DNA of 64,000 bases from Pestalotiopsis fici W106-1 (GCF_000516985.1 NW_006917095.1:2999095-3063094); one strand, 5' to 3'; positions 50,444 through 62,454 are shown, numbered from the stretch's first letter. The notes: generated from the sequence alone by a model not told the origin. Numbers and translations: made by a program.

Positions 50444-51589
50444 TACCCTTTTAGTATAAATTTAATTATACTAAATTATTTTACTATAATGCATTTTAAG
50501 GAGATAAAAAGCTTTTTCGGCATTAAAACCGTTTTTTTAAATGCTTTTAATTTTTTTTTAATTAAATAATAAATAGGCCGTAATTCCCTTAAGCTCCGTA
50601 AAATAATTTAAAATATAAACGCCGCGCTTGTTATTATTCCTGTTTTAGGTTTATACCCGGGCTATAAAATAAAATAATTAGCTAAAAAATAAAATAATTA
50701 TTTAGCGCCGTAAAATAATTATTTAATAGCTAATAATTATAAATATAAATAACCTTTTAAATTCCGGATTTCCCGTTTTTTTTTTTATTAATTTTCCCGA
50801 ATCGTAAATCTACCCCTTTATTATTATTTATTATTATAATATTATTTTTATAATGCTTTTATTATCGATATTGTTAATTTTATTAATTTCGGCTTTGCCG
50901 CTGGTTTTTTATTATATTTATTTTTTATTTTCCTAAATTCCCGTAAAATAGGCGCGATTTTATAATATTGCTAATATATATTTTTTTTTAAATTTTTATC
51001 TAAATATTCCGGTATTTTTTTTTTAGTTATATTTCCGGTAAATTTCTACGTAATAAATGCTTCGCAAATAAGTAGCTAATAGGTATTTATAGCTTAATTT
51101 TTAACGCGTTTTCCTATTACCGCTATAATACCGGTTTTTTTTAATAGCGGTAAAGATTTTTTTTATAAATTTTTTTTTCCTAGGTAAATTATTAATAGTT
51201 TAAAGCTAATTCGTTATAGCCTAAAGGATTTTTTATTACCGCTGCTTTTATTATATAAAAGATTAAAAGCTTCCCGAAATTTAGCTTTATTATTACGATT
51301 TTAAAAATAAATATTTTCGAATTATTTTCGATATATCGGCGGTATATCCGCGAATTACCAGCTAACCCGAATTTTAGCCGAAAATTTTAATAAATGCGAA
51401 AATTGCTAAATTTCTAAAAAGGCTTATATTTAGGTTTATAATAGCTACGATTTTATTTCGAATTAACTGCTAATTTTTTATAGCCCGCCCGTACCGCAAA
51501 AATTATTAAAGCCCGTTTTGCAAATATATATAAATATTTTTTTAGCAAAATATTTATAAATTTTAAAATTTTTTATATTTATAAGCTAT

Positions 51590-51860
51590 TTGCTAATTAT
51601 TTGCGATTTAAAAACGCATTCCGTAATATTTAAAATTAACTAAAACGCGCTATATAATAGGAAAAAAATCGTAAAAATTTTCCCGCTTATAAGGTCGCTA
51701 AGCTTAACGAACTAAATCGCTAGGCGGCCGTTACTGCTTCGCTAATAGCTTGCGAAATTTAAGCTAATTATATTAATTATTTCGCTTCGGAAATTCGCTT
51801 TTTCCGTAAAGCCATAAAGGCTTCGAATAAATTTTGCCGTTTTATTTTTAATAATTTTAC
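51590..51860. other. Unassigned coding-like relic inside the retroelement
   Basis: This lies between RNase H and the 3' LTR. One plus-strand frame reads as charged, helix-like protein (KNFPAYKVAKLNELNR, ACEI, YFASEIRFFRKAIKASNK) in which all in-frame stops are TAA/TAG, consistent with mutated Gln codons. A minus-strand frame here also has few stops, so the coding strand is uncertain. It could be an extra 3' frame of the element or a nested insertion. Confidence 0.3.
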
Positions 51861-52689
51861 CGGCCTTTTTAATAAATTTTAGGAATTTTATATTTTATAT
51901 TAAAAAATAATAAATAATTCCTTTTAATATAGCTTCGACCTTATTTCGAACTATTTATTAATTTTTTATTAAAATTAAAATGTTTTAGCCGCAAATTTTA
52001 ATAAAAAAAATAATAAAAATAATAATTTTCTTAAAAAAACTTAAATTTTTACCCTTAGTTTTAAACGTTAAATAAAAGGTGCTTTGCTAATAGGTCGCCG
52101 CTATATTGCTAAATTTTTGCGGCTCGTAAATATATATTTATTTAATTTTTATTATTATATTATTAATATATATCGCGGGGGATTTAGCCTTTAAAAAATA
52201 TAAAATATTCCCGAAAATTTTTAAAAAATATTTATTAATAAACCACTTATAAACCTTTTATAATGCTTTTAATATATTTTTATAATTTTAAAATTTAAAA
52301 TTTTGCTAAATTTTTGCAATTTTTATAATAATTTATATTAATATTTTGCCCGTTTTTAAATATTAGCGTAATAGTTATAAATAGCTAATTTAAATTTATT
52401 AGTATAAATAATCCTAATAAGGTCGCTAATCCTTTTTAAATACCGCTATCGTAAAAAACCTAGGTTTTTACGGCTTTCCCGACTTTTTAATATAAATTAT
52501 TTTTTTTATAAGGTTATTAATAAATACCGGCTGGGGTATTTCCCGTCCGCCGTTAGCAATTAAAATTATAGTATTTACGAGGTTAATTAGGCCTTTAAAT
52601 TATTCGAATTTTTATTTAGGCAGGGCCTTTATAAGCTTATTAGCTATTATTTAACTGGTTTTTATTTAATAAATTCCTATATAGCCTCG

Positions 52690-53790
52690 TTAAACCTTTT
52701 GCTTTAGTTAATAAATATAAATATTTATATATTTAAATTTTATTTATAATTTTGCAGTTTTTTTCGACGAAAAATCGAATAATTTATTTATTATTATAAA
52801 TAATAATAAATTATTTATTAAATTTTAAACCTAAGGATTTTATTAGCCTAAAAAGGTAAATATTTTTTTTTGCCGTTTATAATAAAGCTAAAAATTCGGC
52901 CTTAATAAATAAAGTAATTATAATATTTTATTTATTAGCTCGTTATGCGATTAGCTTTCCGAATAAAATTATTATATAGCTTTAGCTGCTTTTTTTATTT
53001 AAAATATTATTTATAAACGAAATATCGCTTACGCAAATAAATGCCTTTATTTTGTTTTTTAAAAACCTATATTAAATACTTAGCTGCTTTATCGAATATA
53101 AATAATTAATTATTTAATCCGCAGCTCGGTAATATTATAGCGATAAGTTCGAATTAAATTTAAAAAGCCTGGCTATTATAAATGCTATATCCGGCCGAAT
53201 TAAAATAATTACGTATAAAATCGACTTAATTTTAGATTAATATAATAATTAAGACTCCGCATCGGCTTTATTTTCGAATAAAAATAATTTCCTAAATATC
53301 GGAATATCCGTTTGTTTTAATTTTTTATTAAATTTAAAACTCGCTATAACTTTTTCGATATATAACTTTTATAAAAGCTATAGCTTTTTTACTGCTCGGT
53401 CGTAGGAGATATTTATGCTTAGGAATTATTTTAATTTTTTTTTAATTTAAATTTTAAGTAAAAAACGGCTTTAATATTACTAAATTCCTGCTAATACGCC
53501 CGTTAATAGCAAAAAATTATATTATTTACGTAAAAAATAATAATAATATCCTTTTTTATTATAATATATAGCTTTTATAAAACTTTTATAAAACCGAGGT
53601 TTATTAATGCTTTAATAAACGTTTATTATTATATAAATAAGGATTTCCGAAGGCTATATAAGGCTTTTTTTAAACGTAATACCTTTTTAGGTTATTCGAA
53701 TTTAAAAGGAAATTTTATATATATTTTTTTATTAATATCCGTTTATATAAACGCATTTATTGCGTTTATTTAATACGTTTTTAGGTTAAA
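52690..53790 (-). pseudogene. Reverse transcriptase-RNase H relic (Ty1/copia type)
   Basis: In minus-strand frames, KALYSLRKS lies at about 53641-53671 and FYVNNIIF at 53520-53535. The latter is the family's YVDD active site with both Asp codons changed GAT to AAT. KAEFLALL and TAKKNIYLF, the RNase H end, lie at about 52850-52908, and the final conserved RNase H segment at about 52690-52757. Spacing between landmarks fits intact copia polyproteins. Multiple stops and the lost catalytic aspartates make it non-functional. Confidence 0.85.
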
Positions 53791-56700
53791 TTAAGCCGTT
53801 ATTGCTAATAATATCCGTAATAATATAGCTGTAAAAGTTATAATACGCGTTAATAAATCGCTAATATATTATTAATTCCTATATATTATAAGCTTGGCTT
53901 TTAGTTTAATAAGGATTTTATTATTGTTTTTATAAATAAATACCTATATATTATAAATTATTTAATATTTTATAGCTATTCGCTTTAGGTATTTTAATTA
54001 TAATTTAAATTTTTTCGTATGCTGGCGTATATAGTCGTTTATAGCTTGCCGAAAAGCATTTTTAAATAGGTATTATTTTAAATTTTTATAGGTTTTTAGT
54101 AATTTTAGGATATCCGTAATTTGTAGGCTTGGCTTATTTTTAGCTTTTTTAAAAAAAAGCCTTTTGCTAGGCTATTGCGATTTTTTTTTTAAAATCGAAA
54201 AATTTATCCGTATATTGCTATTATATTTTATCTAAAATCGCTAAATTAATGCTGTTATTTTCCGGTTTGGATAAAAATATATTTAACGATATTATTAAAA
54301 AAATAGCTTCGAGTTTTTTTACCTTTTTATTTTTAATCGGGCTCGAAAATATACTAAAATTAATTAAATTTAAATTACCGGGCTCCGGTAGCGTAGCTAA
54401 AAATATTTAATATTATTAATTAATTTTAAAAATATTATTATTAATTTTTTTCGGTTTTTTAATTATATCTTTTTCGGTAAAATCGCTAATAGTTAAATGC
54501 TATACCGCTTTTAAGTCCGCTTATTTTTCGATTTTTTTTATATTAATTACTTTTTAATTTTATATTTTTACGAATTTTAAAAATTCGTCGAGCTCGGCCT
54601 TTAAAAATTCCCCGGGATTTAGCGGATTTTTCCGGTAAATTTATAATTTATTAAAAATTACGTTTTTAACCCGGAATATTTTTTTTTCGCTAATATTTAA
54701 ACGAAATATATATTCGAGGTATTATATTTTATTAAATACCTAATATGCGCTTTAAACGATAATTTATTTCGCTTGCTTAATATATTAGTAATTTTTTTTA
54801 TAATAAAATATTTATATTTATATTTCCGAAAATAAGCAATTTAAGGTAATTTTAATCCGGAGATTTTATTTTCCTAGGTATATCGCCGTAATATTTTAAT
54901 TAAGGTTATTTTTTACGGCCTTTTTTCGGTATCGTATAATTTTAGCGTCCGATTATATAAATATATCGTAATAGCTATAATATATTTTTATAGCTAAAAT
55001 AGTAAATTTCCGGAAAATTATATTGCGCGTATTTTACGTATAATTATATTATTTACCCGTTTTATTTTATAATTTTAATTTAGATTCCCTAAAATAAACG
55101 GTTCGAACCTAATATTTTGCTAGCGGTATTAATTAACCGTTTTTAAGCGGTTTATTTCGCTATTTAAGCGAATAAATTTGATTTTTTTTTATAAATAATA
55201 ATTTAATTAATTATATTTATAAATAATAAAAAATTTTCGTTTTCGCTTTAAATTACCGTTATTAACGCTATTATATAGCTAATAATTTTATCGATAATAA
55301 ATATTACCCGTTTAACTAAAAATTTTTTTTTTACGATTTTTTTAGCTTTTAAATAAATTTTCCTAATTAATATATAATTTCGAAAAAAATACTAGCTATT
55401 TATTAGGTACCGCCCGTCGAAAAATTATTTTCGAGATTTTTGCTATTTTATATATATTATATTTATACGTTACCGGTTTTTTTAGGCGGAATTCTAGCGA
55501 TACCAAAATAAAATTAGCTAAAACCTTTTAAAAAGGGTATTTTATTTTTTTATATTAAATCCTTATAATACCGTTGAACGAAAGTTTCGGATTTCCCGAA
55601 AAACGGCTTTTAATCCCTTTTTTTAAATTATACGGAATTCCGTTAATAATAATAAACGCTTTATTTTTTTAATTTAATATTACGCGGGTATTTAATAGCT
55701 TATATTTTAAAACGTTAAAGCTATGGATTACCTATATTTAAGTTATTGGTTTTAATTTATTATAAAATTAAATAAATTTATTATTTCGGTTATTATAGCA
55801 AAAATTTTATTTTTTTCGAAGCTTTAGCAATAATATTAAGCTAAAATAAAAACCTAATATATAAGCTATATTAATTAGTTATATATTACCTTTTTTCGCT
55901 TATTTATATATAAAACCGTTTTTTGTTTTTTAATATTATATTGGTATATTTACCTTAATATTAATTATATTTTATTTATTAATTAAAACCCTAATATTCC
56001 TTATAAAAATATATTACGAATTTGCCGCGGTTTTAAAATTAATAAACCTATTAAAGTTATTATATATATAAAAAGTGGCTTTTATATTAGCGATAAACGA
56101 GTTTTTTAAAAAGTAATTAAATATATTAATTATATTTATAAAATTATATTATATTTTTAATTTTACCTAATTGCATTTTTTAAGCTCCTTTTTTATTTTA
56201 AATATATTATCGGATTACCTTTTTATATAATTTTATTCGAACGGACTTTTTGCCGTTTTTTCGTATAAAGCCCGAATTTTTATTATATTAGCCCGAAATT
56301 TTTTTTTTTTTATATTCCGATTAAAAATTTTTTATTTTTTTAAATTAAAGATTTTACGGTTATTCCGGATAAAAAAATAATTATATTAATAATGCCTAAT
56401 TGCCTCGTAGGCAATGCATTAAAGGTTATTCCGGGGAAATTTTTTACGTTTATTTTTTTTAGGTTTCGGTTTAGGCTTAAATTTCGATTTTAATTCCTTT
56501 TCCGTTTTCGGCTTTTTAGTTAGTAATAAATTGTTTTAATTTTTTTGGTTTAAATTTCGTTAATTAAAAATTGCTAAATTCGCTAAATAATAATCGGCCG
56601 TAATAATTAATCGAATACCTTTTTATCCCGTAGGTTTTGCTTTGCTTCGCATTATATAATTTTATTTTTCGTATTCTTTTTATAAATCGTTTATAGCTTT

Positions 56701-57448
56701 GTAATAAAATTACGTTAATTTTAATATAATTTGCTTTATATAGGCCCTTTATATCGTTTACGGAGCAGGCGTAATTTATTTTAGGCCGAACTTAGCCTTT
56801 TAGTTTATTAATTCGGTCGAAAATACTTTTCCGAGGTTTAAAATATATTAAATAAATTTTATTTTTTAAATTTAAAATTTATAAATAGGCTATTTTTTAA
56901 AAACCTTTTTTTTTATAAATTTTTTATATACGTTTTTAACGATTCGTTTATTTTTATTTTTAATAAATCGAAACGCCGCCTATAATACTAATATTTAGCT
57001 ATATAATAGCTCCCCTTTTATTAATATAATATAAAAATATAATATTATAATTTATCGGATATATACGCGAGCTTTTTTAATAGCTATTCCTTCGTTATTA
57101 TATATAATAAAAATAGCGTTAAAAATTAATATTTAAATCTAATTTAGGTTTCCGCCGTTCGGTCCCTAAGGAATCGCAAATTAAAAAATTAATTATTTTT
57201 AATTATCGAGATTTAATAACTTTTAGGCTAATAGCGTTATAAATCGACGCAATTAGGCTTTTTATTCGTAATATTAATCTTAAAAAAAATATAACGTTTG
57301 CCTTAGAAAAAATCGCTATTTAATTACCGATAAATCGTTATAAACTCCTGATCTGCTTTTTTTTTTATAATTAAAAGGTTATAATATCTCCCTTTTTAAT
57401 ATTAATCTAAAATTTTATTAAAATATTAATGCAAACCGGGCTTATAAT

Positions 57449-57622
57449 TATTAAATAATTAAATAGCTATAAAGTAAATAAAGGGTCGATATATATATAT
57501 TAATATAATTTAATAATTTATATAAAGGGCTATTTCTAAAAGGTTTTATAGTACTCCTATTATATAAGGTTTTTACTAGCTGCGTGGCAGCTGGTACTTC
57601 CCCGTAGTGCCATAGTTCAATA
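57449..57622 (-). repeat. Right LTR, 174 bp (5' LTR of the element)
   Basis: Gap-free match to 50270-50443. The outer part (about 57585-57622) keeps more G/C than the left copy, for example GCGTGGCAGCTGG against GTATAGTAGCTGG. The two LTRs have therefore decayed unequally. Confidence 0.88.
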
Positions 57623-58640
57623 TTTATTCCTTAGGACCCCATACTCCCCGCAAAGCACGTGAATAATAAACCGCCGACCTGCTCTTAGACGACATCGATT
57701 TAATTCAAGTGAGGTGAATTTGACCGGCCGACAATATGGTTAAAAATGAGAAGACAGTTAAAGGGATGCTGGTAGTTTCAGTGATCATCAGTCTCGCAGA
57801 AGCCGAGAGTGCTTGCATTCGGTTATTCTTCATTGAATTTTAGCGTATTCGTTAGCGATTAATTTACTGTTGGAATAAATCTGGTATTATTGTAAAGATC
57901 CTTCGGCCCTGTAGGAGCACATGTCATAGTGCACTTTTGATTGAGAAATCATTCATTAATGATGGTTTTGCTGCTCAGAGTAAAAGGCTGCCGCCACCAG
58001 AAATTAATTACAGAATATAAAGCGTCCCCCAAGCCCACTATTATATGTGACTAGGGGCCGGCCCGCTAGGCACCAGCGCATTAAACCCAAGTATGGGCAA
58101 GCCGTGTAATACTGTATCTTCACGGCTATACGATCTCAGCAGCCACGAGGATACAATTCACAATAATTGCAAGGTGAAGGTGCACTATGATCTTTGCCGC
58201 GAGGAGAAGACTGTCAGCCGGGCAGACGCTCAAAAACCAGTTACTATCATATGTGTCACTCAGATGTGGGAACTACCCGGCAAGCATAGCAAACGAGGAC
58301 TTCCTTGCGATGCAGTCCTATGTGTTCTGTGGGGAGCAACACCACGTGAAAATCTTGGAATTTGCGTACTTTAAAGGACCTTTGAGAGGGCGGGAACTTC
58401 TTGAGCTTGGTATAGCTCAGTTCGGCTGGATTTTCCATGCCCATATCTCGGCGTTCACTCTCAGCTTGCGCTTTACTTCGCCATTGAAGGCCGTGTCGCG
58501 TGGCATGGGGGCGTTTAGCTCGTGTACGTTTTCCATGATTGCCGCAGGGAAATATGTCGTTGATGGCCAGAAATTTGAGGCAGCAGTGGACAGCTTCACA
58601 GTTGATGGGCCGGCGACGGGAAATCACTCGATCCCATTGT
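57623..58640. repeat. Segmental duplication unit 2: displaced tail and minus-strand module
   Basis: It begins with the right target-site copy (TTTAT), then continues the sequence interrupted at 50264, matching unit 1 from about 47091 (TTTATTCCTTA and the following GCGCAAAGCA-like block). The section at 58330-58620 matches 48580-48810. The minus-strand frame there contains RRRPINCEAVHCCLKFLA, aligned with RRPIDYEAVYCCL in unit 1. About 0.7 kb present in unit 1 (roughly 47560-48300) is absent or unalignable here. Confidence 0.6.
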
Positions 58641-59134
58641 GAAGCAAAGTGTGTGTTTGACGCTGTGGGGGTCATCAGAGAACAAACGACAGAAATATCA
58701 ATTTGGATGTGAGCCTCTTTCTCAACAACACACCGAATAACTGTACACAATCCAGATGATGCGCCTGTTGGCCTACAAAATCCCTCGGCCTCGTGATACT
58801 TACTGATTGAAAGGAACAATCTTGACCCAGCTTCCTTGGCGAAGTGGTGACCTTGAACGCAAATTTCGCCTTCCTTCCAGTTTCTCTGGTAGCGATACCC
58901 TTTGGGACTGCAACAGTGGAAAGCGCGTTTGCATACAGCTTCAGTCTCGTCACCCAACCAGCCTCTCGCGATCAATTTTTCCTTTCTTATTTTGCCCTCG
59001 TTATTATCGCCCCGGTCCTAAGCCCTCTCAACTCTCTACTTTCACTCGAACCCCAAGCTTGACCAACCTCTTCTTGATCTATTCGGCATTGCGACCAGCC
59101 AGAACGACAGATCCTCATCTTGGGGCAACCAGTC
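58641..59134. other. Promoter region of the 59135 gene
   Basis: No supported gene. CT-rich DNA at 58960-59060 precedes the start codon. Minus-strand frames here extend the unit-2 module but have no independent support. Confidence 0.45.
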
Positions 59135-59969
59135 ATGTCCGGGTAAGTCATCCAAAAACAAACATCAGTTTATTTGTTTTCTTCTTCGTTCCGAACTAAT
59201 TGACCCCCACAGAGACAACCCGGAGGGGCAGGTCATCGTCCATGGACCCGAGGGTCTGAGCGATGACCAACTCGCCGAGGCCCGCCGCATCTGGGATGAA
59301 GCCAAGTCAATGGCACCGCGCTCGAGCCGAAAGCTTTGGAAGAACATCCAGGCTTATGACAAGAAGGGTTTCCAGGAATTCCTACGCGCTGTATTTAAGC
59401 ACCATGGTGTCGAGTGGAACAGCCTCCGCCGCCCCAGACATATGTATTCTTTCAGAGCCAAAACAGTCGACATGTTCACATTGCCAGTTGGCACTTGGAA
59501 AAAGGACCTGATACCAAAGGCCGTGACCAAGGCGGCCGGAGACGTCACCTACAAAATCGCAGCACACAGACGCAAGGGAGCCACAGCTCTATGCCGACCT
59601 GTGATTGACGGAGACACCATTGCCTTCAAGATTATCGATTCACATGCCCATCCTCATTCCCACGATGATGTACTCTGGTCTGGGGATGGCCTAAGCGCCG
59701 AGCTCAAGGCCTGGATCTGTCTTCATCACGACGAAGAAGAGTTTCGCCACATTTCAGAATGGAACGTCAGAGCTGCAGTTATACGCTTCCAGTATTACCT
59801 ATGGAAGCTGAACGTTTCGGAGAAAGCCGCTCGGGATGTACAAGTACCTGAGGTGAAGCAGATGTACCTATGTGTTCCGATATTCGAGAACATGTATCGT
59901 GATGCCAAGGTTGTCCGCCAGCTGGCAAAGGAAAAGCGTCGTCGAGATCGTGCGCTTTATGGACTTTGA
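59135..59969 (+). CDS. Hypothetical protein, 254 residues
   Basis: An 8-nt first exon (59135-59142: ATG, TCC and two bases) joins through a GTAAGT...CACAG intron to 59213-59969. The join gives MSGDNPEGQVIVHG followed by a long frame without interruption. The protein is hydrophilic, with no signal peptide or membrane span. It has a basic central part (RKLWKNIQAYDKKGFQEFLR), a His/Asp-rich loop (DSHAHPHSHDDVLW), a Trp/Tyr-rich helical part (RFQYYLWKLNVSEKAARD) and a very basic C-terminus (KEKRRRDRALYGL). No family is recognised. The His/Asp cluster is only suggestive of metal binding. CT-rich promoter DNA and a strong branch site (CTAAT) support a real gene. Confidence 0.72.
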
Positions 59970-60468
59970 TGCCTTCATATGTATCTTCGTGTTTCCAATT
60001 GGAAGCAGAAAAGGGCAGAAAAGCCTGGGCCATCATGTACGCCAAACAATGGAGAAAATGTCAGAGACAAAAAGTCCACCAGCATGGTGTGTAGAGTGGA
60101 GCAAGATTTGACAAAAGGCCTGTAGCTCAAAGCACAAGGGGAGAATGGTGCCAAGATTATGGGCAAATGGCAATGATATGATCATGCAGAACAGAAAACC
60201 CTTTGATAAGTTGAGAACTCGAGAGCTCGATTCAACGGAAACAATTGAACCATGGTTGCATTCGGCACAGATAGGCAATGTCAAGTCATTCCACATCAGG
60301 TCTTCCACAAAACGTGCTCGTGATTATGCTTTGACATAGTGTGCGCATAAAACCAAGCGATTACTAGTAGTTAATTTGGTATCGCTCTTGCCATCTCTGA
60401 AAGTTTAGAACGTGCTGATCAAGATCAAGCCGAAGATACTTTGTCATGATCAGTTCCATACGCCTGCC
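59970..60468. other. Convergent intergenic spacer
   Basis: This separates the 3' ends of two convergent genes. No supported feature; short frames only. Confidence 0.5.
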
Positions 60469-62454
60469 TCATAATCCAGCTTGGCGATTAATCTTGAACA
60501 CATTTCTACCTTCTTCGAGTGACTGGACATGGCCGCGCTGACCAATACACTCGATATTCGAATCTGCCAGTCGCAACAATGTCCATTCATTGGCGTGGTT
60601 GGCAATGAATCTTTGACCAGTCTCGACCAGTCTCCCAATGATATGCCCAAGCCGTGGGGCGCCTGTGCGGTCAAAATCGGCAGTGTAGCTCTTGGTTCCT
60701 CATTAGCGATGCTCACCATTTGTGCTTTTCCAGCAATGACTTACCTCTATTACAGCCTCGCCCGTGGCGTACTCTAGGAATTGCGGCGTAGATAGACCTT
60801 CCAAGTGGTGAGGTAGAGGATTGCGGGAGGGATAACCTGATCCGCCTTTTCTGGGACTCCTGGAGAGACAGATGGCGTATTGGTGCGTCATTACTCCGCC
60901 ATTGGCAAGAATCAGCCCCGTGTTGAAACGACCTGATCGCAACTCTCGTGTCATGGCAGTGAGTGCCTATGCCAACATGTCAGTCTCGAATGCCAACTGA
61001 CAACTTACGAGATGGATACTCACATGCATAGAGTAGTTGTTGCCAGCGCCACCAAATGAGGTCAACCCGCCTAGTAATGTGATGGGCTTTGCTCCACCAG
61101 TCAATGGCAGATCCAAATAGTGGCATGCCATCTTTGGCACAATTGGAAAGCAACTTTTCACACGTGAGAAACGTCAGCAAACAAATCGCGAAGGATATCG
61201 AATGACTTACGAATAGAAATCAAAGCAGTCGATATCATCCTTGGTGATCAATGATGACTCGATGGTTGAGTTGATCGCAGCCTCCATTGCAGGACTAGAG
61301 TGGAAATTTGGGCGTTCCCAAACTGCGACGTGAACAAATCAGCATTTACGGTTTAATTAAGGAGGAAAATGGCACCAGAAAATAACTTACAATCGTCACT
61401 GTCGTGAGTCCCTGCTCCTCCCAATGGGTAAACCCATTTGCTCTCGGGAATACCCAGGGCCTTGGCGTTGGCAACTGATGTGATGATACAGGCAGCCGAA
61501 AGATTCACCGTATTGAATGCGTTCATCAAAAGAGGGTCTACGGCAATTTAGTTCAGCTTTACCAGACCCATACCAATGTCGCGCAATCTGATGAGACACT
61601 TACACGGAACAGAAATCATGCGGTTCTTTGGAGACGGCCTGCCAATCTCCTCTGCACTTTTCGGGGGACGTCCATGATTCCATGCAAATGGATTTTGAGT
61701 TGCGATGCGGTCAAACTCGGCGTAGAGTCTCGCTGACTCGGCCGAATTCTCTTTCAAGGTCTGGCCACGGCGCGCTCTGAAGCCATTCTCATAGAATGGA
61801 TATACTTGCACAGGCAATCCAACAGAATGTCGGGTTCCGACCGCTATTCAATATCGTCAATTCTTTACTAAAAGAATCAGTTGTTCCAATGCAACTAATG
61901 ACTTACTGTCTCCAATCACGGAGAGCCCACCGGCTGCTATGGGCTTTTCTGTCGGATTCGGCTTTGGCCAGTTTGGCGGAGGCATCTTTCCAATCTTGCC
62001 CATGGCAGCGACTGCGCAAGATTTAGCACATTACTCGCATGCACACTTGTTTACTGGATCGTGACTAACGAGTGGCAAGACTTTCTCCTCCTGTTACGAC
62101 AGCGACCATGGAATCGCCCAATGCGACCCGCCGCGCAGCTTCATCACAAATCAACGCAGGTCCATTGCCCCCATGCGGAGCCAAGTAGGTATGTTGAGGC
62201 AACACCTTTAACCTGCTCGCCAGGAGACCCGGGAGATCTGGGTACGTCCAGGTCCATGGAGGAACAACCGAGATGCTGTCAATCTGCGCCGATAGGTTGT
62301 GTTGGATATCGGTCCCAAGTCCCGTGTCGGCTAAAGCTGCTTGAATGGCTCTGATCATGAGCTCTGAGGGATCGTGGGCGTCTTCCACTTTTAGCGATTT
62401 GTTCTTGAAATCGCCTACCCCAACAATCACCGGGACATTGGTTGAAGAAGCCAT
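60469..62454 (-). CDS. Thiolase-like protein (acetyl-CoA acetyltransferase superfamily, TLP1-like)
   Basis: Eight exons in coding order: 62454-62070, 62011-61907, 61843-61604, 61537-61391, 61322-61211, 61153-61024, 60966-60745 and 60690-60469, giving 520 residues with continuous frame. All donors are GTAAGT-like; the last acceptor is AAG rather than CAG/TAG, chosen because it alone keeps the conserved frame. The N-terminal thiolase half has PVIVGVGDF and the loop APHGGNGPALICDEAARRV. The C-terminal half has FYSCFPIVPKMA and GGLTSFGGAGNNYSMHA, and a further C-terminal domain ends EEGRNVFKI. This matches the fungal/bacterial thiolase-like group with an extra C-terminal domain. The usual nucleophilic Cys of the N-terminal loop is not at its expected place, so classical thiolysis is doubtful. 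Acyl-CoA binding is likely; the substrate is unknown. Confidence 0.88.

Larger units (their letters stand above)
50270..57622 (-). mobile_element. Degenerate Ty1/copia-type LTR retrotransposon (RIP-like decay)
   Basis: A 7353-bp element bounded by two 174-bp LTRs and a 5-bp target duplication. The interior is extremely A/T-rich, with TpA everywhere and almost no long open frame in any reading direction, in sharp contrast to the flanks. Minus-strand translation shows Ty1/copia reverse transcriptase and RNase H landmarks in the correct order and spacing, broken by stops at positions expected from C-to-T change. RT before RNase H and the polypurine tract beside the left LTR set the orientation. 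It is inserted in the 3' flank of membrane-protein copy 2. About 3.7 kb lies between the 5' LTR and RT, room for gag, protease and integrase. About 2.2 kb after RNase H is unassigned. Confidence 0.9.

Noticed and set aside
46599..58640. The duplicated units as an assembly (haplotype) artefact
   Set aside because: The copies are only roughly three-quarters identical and have indels of hundreds of bases, too diverged for collapsed or duplicated haplotypes.
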